From the NCBI GenBank assembly GCA_037355855.1, contig CM074764.1:2294001-2358000 (forward strand): 64,000 nucleotides of DNA, read 5' to 3'. How positions within the stretch are numbered: position 1 is the first letter of the stretch; every line of letters begins with the position of its first letter. Position numbers and translations under genes: made by a program. The stretch is from Pseudo-nitzschia pungens. Taxonomy: Eukaryota; Bacillariophyta; Bacillariophyceae; Bacillariales; Bacillariaceae. Below are positions 57,438 through 64,000 of the stretch, in pieces. The notes under the pieces were generated by a model. It did no database searches. It had not been told where the DNA came from and saw only the letters and a list, made by a program, of their open reading frames with translations.

Positions 57438-59448
57438 ATGGCCAAGCAAACCAGAAGACAAATCGCTGCAGCCGCTGCCGGAGCCGGCGCTGCTGGAGAT
57501 GTCCCTGTCGCCGGAGGCGGCGCTGTCCCTGGAGATGGTGCTGGCGCTGTCCCTGGAGGCGGCGCTGCCCCTGGAGACGGTGGAGGCACTGTCCCTGGAG
57601 GCAACGCTCTTCCGCCTGGAGCGCCTGGAGCCGGTGTTCCCCCTGTCGGAGCGCCTGGAGTCCCTCCTATTGCTCCTGCTGTCCCTGCTGCGTTTGGAGC
57701 CTCCAGAGTCCAACAAGAACCCAACCTTGACATCCAACCCCGATCTGAGATGATCCTACTTGCTGCTGTTCAAGAACTCAGAGCAATGCGCAATGAGAAC
57801 GCAGCCCGAGCGGCTGCTGAAGCCGCCGCCCGAGTGGCTGCTGAAGCCACTGCTGCTGAGAACGCCGCCCGAGTAGCTGCTGAAGCCGCCGCTGCCGCTG
57901 CTGCTGCCACTGCCGCCGCCGCTCGTGCCCCTGCTCCTGCTCCCGCTCCTGCACCTGCAGGGGCTAGCCCTGATATCCTCCAAGCCCATGCCACAGCCCT
58001 AGCGAACGGTGGAATCTCTGGATACAAGAATGGAGCAAAGCTCAGCTCAAGGGAGTTAGACCTCCACGAGATCCTCTCTGGCTTCAGCAACAGTGATACG
58101 GCGGATGAACTATTCCGGAACGGCCTCAACAGCATTGAGGCGATCCAGCAGCTCTCTGCCAAGGAACTCCCCAAGTACCTCCGTGACTTCAATGGGGGTC
58201 GTCATCCGATGTGCCTACCATGAACGAGTATTCATCGGACTATCCTTCAGACAATCCTTTCAGCTTCTTTCGGAGTGGATCCGCTACCAACCTCTCATTG
58301 GTATCAAGCCTACAGCCCATACTTGGCTTAGTGATCCCCTCGCAGCCGACCGAACTCGCCAACGCCTACATGAAATGCAGACCGCTGACAAGGAGGCCGT
58401 CTCAGCGTCCATTACTCCGCCGAAGCTCGTCAACCTTGACAACTTCCGTCAGTGGGAAGAAAGCTTTCGTCAGTTCCTCCGCTTTCAATACAATGAACAA
58501 GGGTTCCCCCTATCATACGTCATCCGTCCGAAGGAGCAAGAGACGGTGACTGCATCAGAGAGATCCGCCACTGTTGGGAAGGACGGGACCTTTTCCAACT
58601 GGATGGATTATAATGTTCGATGCGCCACGCTTGAAGGCCCGCAGTTCGTCACTGACAACCATGACGTTTGGGTGTTGCTCTGCAACGCAGTTCGTGATGG
58701 CCCTGCCTGGGCCTACACTCGAAGGTACAAAGACGCGAAGAATCCGACTGGGAACGCCCGAGCGGCTTTCCTAACCCTCTACGAGAATGCCTTCTCCGCA
58801 ACCAACGTCGCAGCTATCCTTGACAAGGTCCGTACCGGCATGTACACCTCCCGCTACACAGGAGAATCTCGAACATACGACTTTGAGAAGCACTGCAGAA
58901 CTTGGTTGAATTTCCAGACTACGCTCTCCAACCACGACAAGTTGCCCGACGAAGAGGACTTCACCATGCGTTTCATCCACAGCATCCAAGATGATCGGTT
59001 TGAGAACCCCAAGATCCAGATCTTTGAAACCGATAAGTACACCAAGGACTTCAACGAGTGCGTCTCGTACTTCAAGAGGTGCCTTGGCATACGAAAGATG
59101 GGTGCGGTTTCAACCAAGCGAGCGCGAAGTATCTCCTCTGTACACCAAGGTGGTGGTGGTGGCAACCAAGGAAGCAACAAGGGCGGATCGTACAGCGGCA
59201 AGATTGAGGACAAGCAGTATCCCCATGAAGTCTACAAGACCTTCTCCAAGGAACAACGAAAGCAGTTGTATGACCTCCGCCAGCAGAAGAAAGCTCGAAC
59301 TATTCAGTCCACTAGTTCTACCACGCCTGCTGCCTCTGCGAACGCGAACGCGACCCAAGGCGCAGGGAACAGTTTTGGGCCCAAGGGGCGCAAAAAGGGC
59401 AAGAAGAAGGGCAACGGCTCGAACCAAGGACAGACCCCCAAGAACTGA
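57438..59448 (+). pseudogene. Copia gag, frameshifted
   Basis: The ATG (context AACCATGG) begins an Ala/Gly/Pro-rich N-terminus, then an Ala/Glu/Arg coiled-coil stretch. The first frame stops at 58223; the real continuation, from about VVIRCAYHERVF onward, is in a second frame, so one base is gained or lost near 58190-58210. The rest includes PPKLVNLDNFRQWEESFRQF, a capsid-like region and a Gly/Lys/Asn-rich tail. No zinc knuckle is apparent; a Lys-rich C-terminus may bind RNA instead. It ends TGA at 59446-59448, in frame with pol. Confidence 0.7.
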
Positions 59449-62400
59449 AACGACGGCCGGTGCCCGAAATTAAGTAAGGTTGGCCGGCTGTTGTACCAGA
59501 TGGATTTGCCGCGCGCGCGCCCCCCACCCAGTCCTGAGGGGCAATGCGAGCTGGACAGCCACGCTGATACGACTGCCGCCGGTTCCAACATGATCTTGCT
59601 TGAAGACCAAGTCGTCAGTCACGTCGATGTTCATCCTTTTTCGCCTGAGCTCGAGCCTATCAAGAACATTCCTATTGGGACCTGTGTTACGGCCTACACA
59701 GATACCGACGGGAAAGTTTGGTTGATTTATTTCCACGAAGCACTGTATTTTGGCGACAAGTTGTCCCACAGCTTGATTTGTCCGAATCAGATACGGGACT
59801 GCCATCCCAATCGTGTCAGTGAAGCGCCCCGTCAGTATGATGAACAGTCCAGTCACTCCATCCATATTGACAATACCGACCCTGAAGATCCCCATGCGGG
59901 TCACACCCTTGACATCAAGCTCCTGCTTGATGGGGTCGTGTCCTATTTCCCTTCCCGCAAGCCAACCAAGCATGAGATGGCTACATGTGATCATGCCGTT
60001 GCTACCCGAGACTTCCCTTGGGATCCGAAGAGCAAGAAGTTCAAGCAAGCCGAAGAAGCCATCGACGGATCTCATCCGTTGAATCCTACGGTGTCTGTCC
60101 TTCGCGCGGGGACGCCCCATGCGTCCGCGCCAACCACGAAGCAGTCCAAGAAGTCCAACAAGCGTAAGTTGGAGCCCGACGAAACACAGTCCAACTTCAG
60201 TCCTCATTTGTACGACAAGCCTCTTCAGAGCGACGAACTGATCCTCCCCCAGCATGATTGCTATGAGAAGTACAAGCTGCGGAGCCTTCAGCAACTCTGT
60301 ACCCGCCGTGATCTGACCCCATGTGCGATCGCATCCGACTCGCGTCTGGATGCGCGGCTATCTTCTCTTTTTTATTCGGGCGATTCCCTGAAGACTTGCG
60401 GGGACGATGTAGACGAGGATTCAGTACCAAGTCTTACAGTCAACGCCCTGCATACCCCGTTGTACGAGCGCGCCTACACCGATGGACGCGAGCGCTTCGA
60501 ATTGGATCCTCATTGCAGGGATTCCCCCGTCTGCCTGTCTGCCGTTTACAAGCATGTTCGATGGGACGATGAGGTCGAACCAGTCGATCCAGAGCTCGAC
60601 ACTATCGCCAGACAAGCCAAGTGGGGTCCGACGATTGACACCGAACGATACTGCAAGATCGACTCCGACCGCCTGTCCAAGATTTGGGATGTATCTCCGA
60701 GAAAGGCTGCGGATACCCTTCGAGTCACGACCCAGAAAGGCTTCCGCAACCCAATGCATCCCCTTGTCCGCCGATTGCCAACGCAGAGCTTCAGAAACAA
60801 GCGCATCGCGGCTGGCAAATGGTACACCGACACCTGGATGGCAAAGGTCCCGAGCATCATGCGACAAGATTCAGCCGCCCAAGTTTTCAGTAATGGTAAG
60901 GGCTACGACGAGTTCATACCTATACAGGGCAAGAAGCAAGCGTATGAAGGCCTGAAGATTTTCATCCACGACGTCGGCATCCCCAAGCATTTGATATCTG
61001 ATGGCGCTCGAGAGCAAGGAGCCCCTGGTACCTACAAGACTCCATGGAATAAGGTCGTCAGCAAAAACCATATCCACCAGACCTTTATCCAGCCAAGATG
61101 TCCCTTCCAGAATCGCGCGGAGCTCAGCATCGGCCATATCAGCAGAAGCATCCGCAAGAAGACGGCTCGGAAGCGATCCCCCAAGCGCCTGTGGGCTTTC
61201 TGTGGAGAGCTCGTTGCTGCAATCCGCCAGCGCACGGCTAATCCTACGACGATGGGCCGAACGCCGTTCGAAATTGTACATGGGTACATGCCTGATATAT
61301 CTCTGTACCAAGCCCATGAATGGTATGATTTCGTCTATTGGGTTGATCTCTCTGATGGGACCGAAAAGCTGGGACGGTGGCTTGGCCCGTGCGGTGACCG
61401 ATTCGGAGGCGGGGACTGCCACTGGATCCTGAACGAGGCAGCCATGCCGGTGAGCACTAACACAGTCCGTGCTGTTACTGAAGAAGAATGGCGTTCCCAT
61501 GACGTCAAGCGATATATGGACTCATTTGACCAAGCAGTTGAATCCAAGATCGGGGACAAAGTGGAAGATAACGACGCAAAGTTCCAAGCTACGTACCCTG
61601 ATCCCCCTGCTGAGTTATTTGAAGGTCACCAAGAAAGGTGGGAGCTCGCCGAACCTGAAGCTTCCATTCCTGATATCGACGATCTCATACCTGATGGGGA
61701 TGACTATGATGAGTATATTGGTAATAATGTGATGATCCAGAAGGGCGACGAACGATTACGGTGTGTTGTGAAGAATCGTTCTGCTGACCTTAATGGCAAT
61801 CCGATTGGCAAGAGGAATGATAACCCTATCCTTGATACCAGAATGTATGATCTGCAATTTCCAGATGGTTCCGTCGAGCAGTATACCGCCAATATCGTTA
61901 CTGAGAGCATGTACAGCGAAATCGACGACGACGGACGCATGTTTTCTCTACTGGATGAGATTATCGATCACGAGAAGGACGGATCCGCCGTCAGGAAGCA
62001 AGACGCGACCATCACCAACAAGTATGGTCGTAAAGTCCCCAAGCCTACCACGAAGGGATGGCGATTGCTCGTCAGTTGGAAAGACGGAACCAAATCCTGG
62101 TGTAAGTTGAGCGATCTGAAAGAGTCCTTTCCTGTGCAAACCGCAGAGTACGCCATATCCGCCAAGATCTCGGATCAGCCAGCATTCCGATGGTGGATTC
62201 ACCATGTACTACGAAGGAAGAAGCGAATCCTCAAGGCTACCAAGCGAAACAAGTACTGGGATCGGACCCACAAGTTCGGAGTGGAGTTACCACATTCTAT
62301 CCCTGAAGCTCTCGCCATCGACCGAAAGATGGGAACGGACTATTGGGAGAAGGCGATTGCAAAGGAGATGAGAAACAACGAGATGGCGTTCGAGTTTGAC

Positions 62401-63996
62401 CCCAGCTACATTGTCGAAGGTCTCAAGGCCGAAGGATTCAGCAAGATCACGACGCACATGATCTTTGACGTGAAGTTGGGGTCCTTGACGCGGAAAGCAC
62501 GGCTCGTCGCCGATGGCCATAAGGTACAAGCGACAGCTAAGGAACATACCTTCAGCAGTGTACCAAGCAGAGATTCAGTCCGTATCTTCTTCCTGTTGGC
62601 AGCCCTGAACAATTTGGACGTACTGTCTGCGGACATCCAGAATGCCTATCTTACAGCGCCAATCAAGAAGAAGTATTATTTGGTTGCATGAGCTGAAGAC
62701 GGTTTTCGCCCGCACTTGGTAGGACAGGTATGTAAGATCGTTCGAGCACTGTATGGACTCCCTGTTGCAGGCGCGTCGTTCCGATCCTATTTGACCAAGC
62801 ACCTACGAACGCTAGGATATCAACCCTGTAAAGCTGATCCTGATGTTCATATGCGAGTGGAGACGCGAAAGGATGGTTCTAGGTACTGGGCATACCTGAT
62901 TGCATACGTCGACGATATTATCTGTTGCAGTGAGGACCCTCGACGGCAGTTGGAAAGTATCGAGCAGCGCTTCACGCTGAAGGACGGGACTATAGAAGTT
63001 CCAACCCTGTATCTGGGCGCTGATGTCCATTTGCATGTGGTCGAAGATGACCCAATTCCCAAGTGGGCGATGTCCTCCGAGAAATATGCTAAGAAAGCCA
63101 TCGACGCGGTAGAAAAGGAGCTTGGCACCAAGCAATATGGTTACAAGTATCTTCCGAACAAGGTTTCAACCCCGTTGACATCCGATTATCGACCTGAAGT
63201 TGATGTTACCACCGAACTAGATCCAACCAAGCAAAATTACTACCAGGGATTGATTGGCGTCTTGAGATGGTTGTGTGAACTTGGAAGACTGGATTTGGTC
63301 ATGCCTGTATCCCTCATGTCTAGGTACCTAGCCCAAGCAAGAACAGGGCATCTGAACCAAGTATTGCACATGTTTGCCTATCTCAAGGCGCATGCCCGAT
63401 CCAAGTTGGTGTTTGACGAGACCCGTCCTGAAGTGGATAAGTCCAGATTCCCCGACTGTGATTGGAGTGAATTCTACCCTGATGCCAAGGAGGTATTGCC
63501 ACCGGATGCTCCTGAACCCCTTGGAAAAGCAGTTATTATGAGTTGTTTTGTCGATGCGGATCATGCCGGATGCAAAGCAACAAGAAGATCCCATACAGGA
63601 ATTATTATATTCCTGAACAGGGCCCCTATCCTGTGGTTCAGCAAAAGGCAAACCACTGTCGAGACCTCAACCTTTGGATCTGAGATTGTTGCGCTTCGGA
63701 TTGCCATTGAACTGATTGAAGGGCTCAGATACAAGCTCCGGATGATGGGCGTTCCTATTGAAGGCCCTACCAATGTGTACTGTGACAACGAGTCTGTTGT
63801 CAAAAATACCACCAGACCAGAGAGCCCTTGCAACAAGAAGCACAACAGCGTCGCATACCACAAGGCACGCGAGTCTATTGCTGCTGGAACAATTCGAATT
63901 GCAAAGGAGCCTGGCGAGACCAATATTGCTGACTTATTCACCAAGCTACTGAATGGTCCAGCTCTGAAAGAACACTGCGCTCGATGCATGTGGTAA
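59449..63996 (+). pseudogene. Copia pol with an in-frame TGA in RT
   Basis: This is the same frame as the second part of gag, so the gag TGA and 14 codons separate it from the first ATG at 59491. The protease motif is ELDSHADTT (59548-59574), with His in place of Gly, a form I recall as common in diatom Copia elements. Integrase core candidates: Asp in YTDTW, Asp in ISDGARE, Glu in NRAELSI. RT: SADIQNAYLTAP, TGA at 62689-62691, then RALYGLP and YVDDI. RNase H: FVDADHAGCKATRRSHTG, STFGSEIVAL, YCDNESVV, IADLFTKLL. Ends TAA four bases from the window end. Apart from the TGA the frame is open. Confidence 0.8.
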
Positions 63997-64000
63997 GAAG

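Larger units (their letters stand above)
56038..64000 (+). mobile_element. Ty1/Copia (CoDi-like) element, 3' LTR outside the window
   Basis: Gag and pol are recognisable but the second LTR is not included, so the 5' LTR cannot be delimited. TGTATAATATATACC at 56038 is a guess for its start. A stem GAGCTGAGC / GCTCAGCTC lies at 56242-56268. The leader to 57437 holds no convincing gene. Confidence 0.6.

Noticed and set aside
6854..62691. TGA reassigned to an amino acid in this organism
   Set aside because: The residues expected at different TGAs are not the same (Arg, Ser, perhaps Gly), and several frames appear to end at TGA.
1..64000. tRNA, rRNA or snRNA genes
   Set aside because: I saw no convincing tRNA cloverleaf, rRNA signature or snRNA; a covariance-model search would be needed to exclude degenerate ones.

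Overview
The window looks like nuclear DNA of a diatom, most likely a pennate one. Its host genes are intronless with Asn, Asp, Ser and Pro homopolymer runs, and it is crowded with Ty1/Copia elements that look like the diatom CoDi lineages, alongside a Ty3/Gypsy element and a Crypton-like tyrosine recombinase. The species cannot be named from sequence alone. I saw no rRNA, tRNA or CRISPR.

Only two host genes are convincing. TOM40, the mitochondrial outer-membrane import pore, is at 2991-4262 (-). A CUE-domain protein resembling ASCC2/Cue3 of the ribosome-quality-control trigger complex is at 18873-21332 (-). An Asn-rich C-terminal fragment (2-178) and a small unknown ORF (257-628) lie at the left edge. 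Almost everything else is mobile or repetitive DNA.

Layout: 903-2541 is a TIR element (copy A) built of palindromes and 10-bp minisatellites. 5128-13090 is a hAT-like pair of perfect 30-bp TIRs with an 8-bp target duplication, enclosing a Gypsy element that is itself split by a gag-bearing LTR fragment. 14310-16200 is a decayed DNA transposon, followed by orphan LTRs and an antisense gag. 22123-24401 is a Crypton-like recombinase with a GCR1_C-type DNA-binding tail. 24884-27738 is copy B of the TIR element, in the opposite orientation. 28557-32585 holds remnants of two Copia elements. 33680-35100 is a higher-order minisatellite. 36140-44513 is a very young Copia element with LTRs that look identical and a 5-bp TSD. 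45530-51928 is a mariner-like transposase gene with an upstream repeat array, interrupted by a 3.1-kb gag-only LTR element. 52790-55320 is a 181-bp satellite interrupted by a 1.6-kb ORF-less retroposon. 56038-64000 is another Copia element, cut by the window edge.

Three observations stand out. First, there is an ORF-less retroposon family (53491-55114 and a truncated copy at 32781-32904) with 17-18 bp target duplications, a shared 3' domain with base-pair-compensated hairpins, and a 150-bp-period hairpin array. Second, the two-copy TIR element family is made of nested palindromes. Third, almost every in-frame stop that interrupts the mobile-element genes is TGA, even in a Copia copy whose LTRs look identical.
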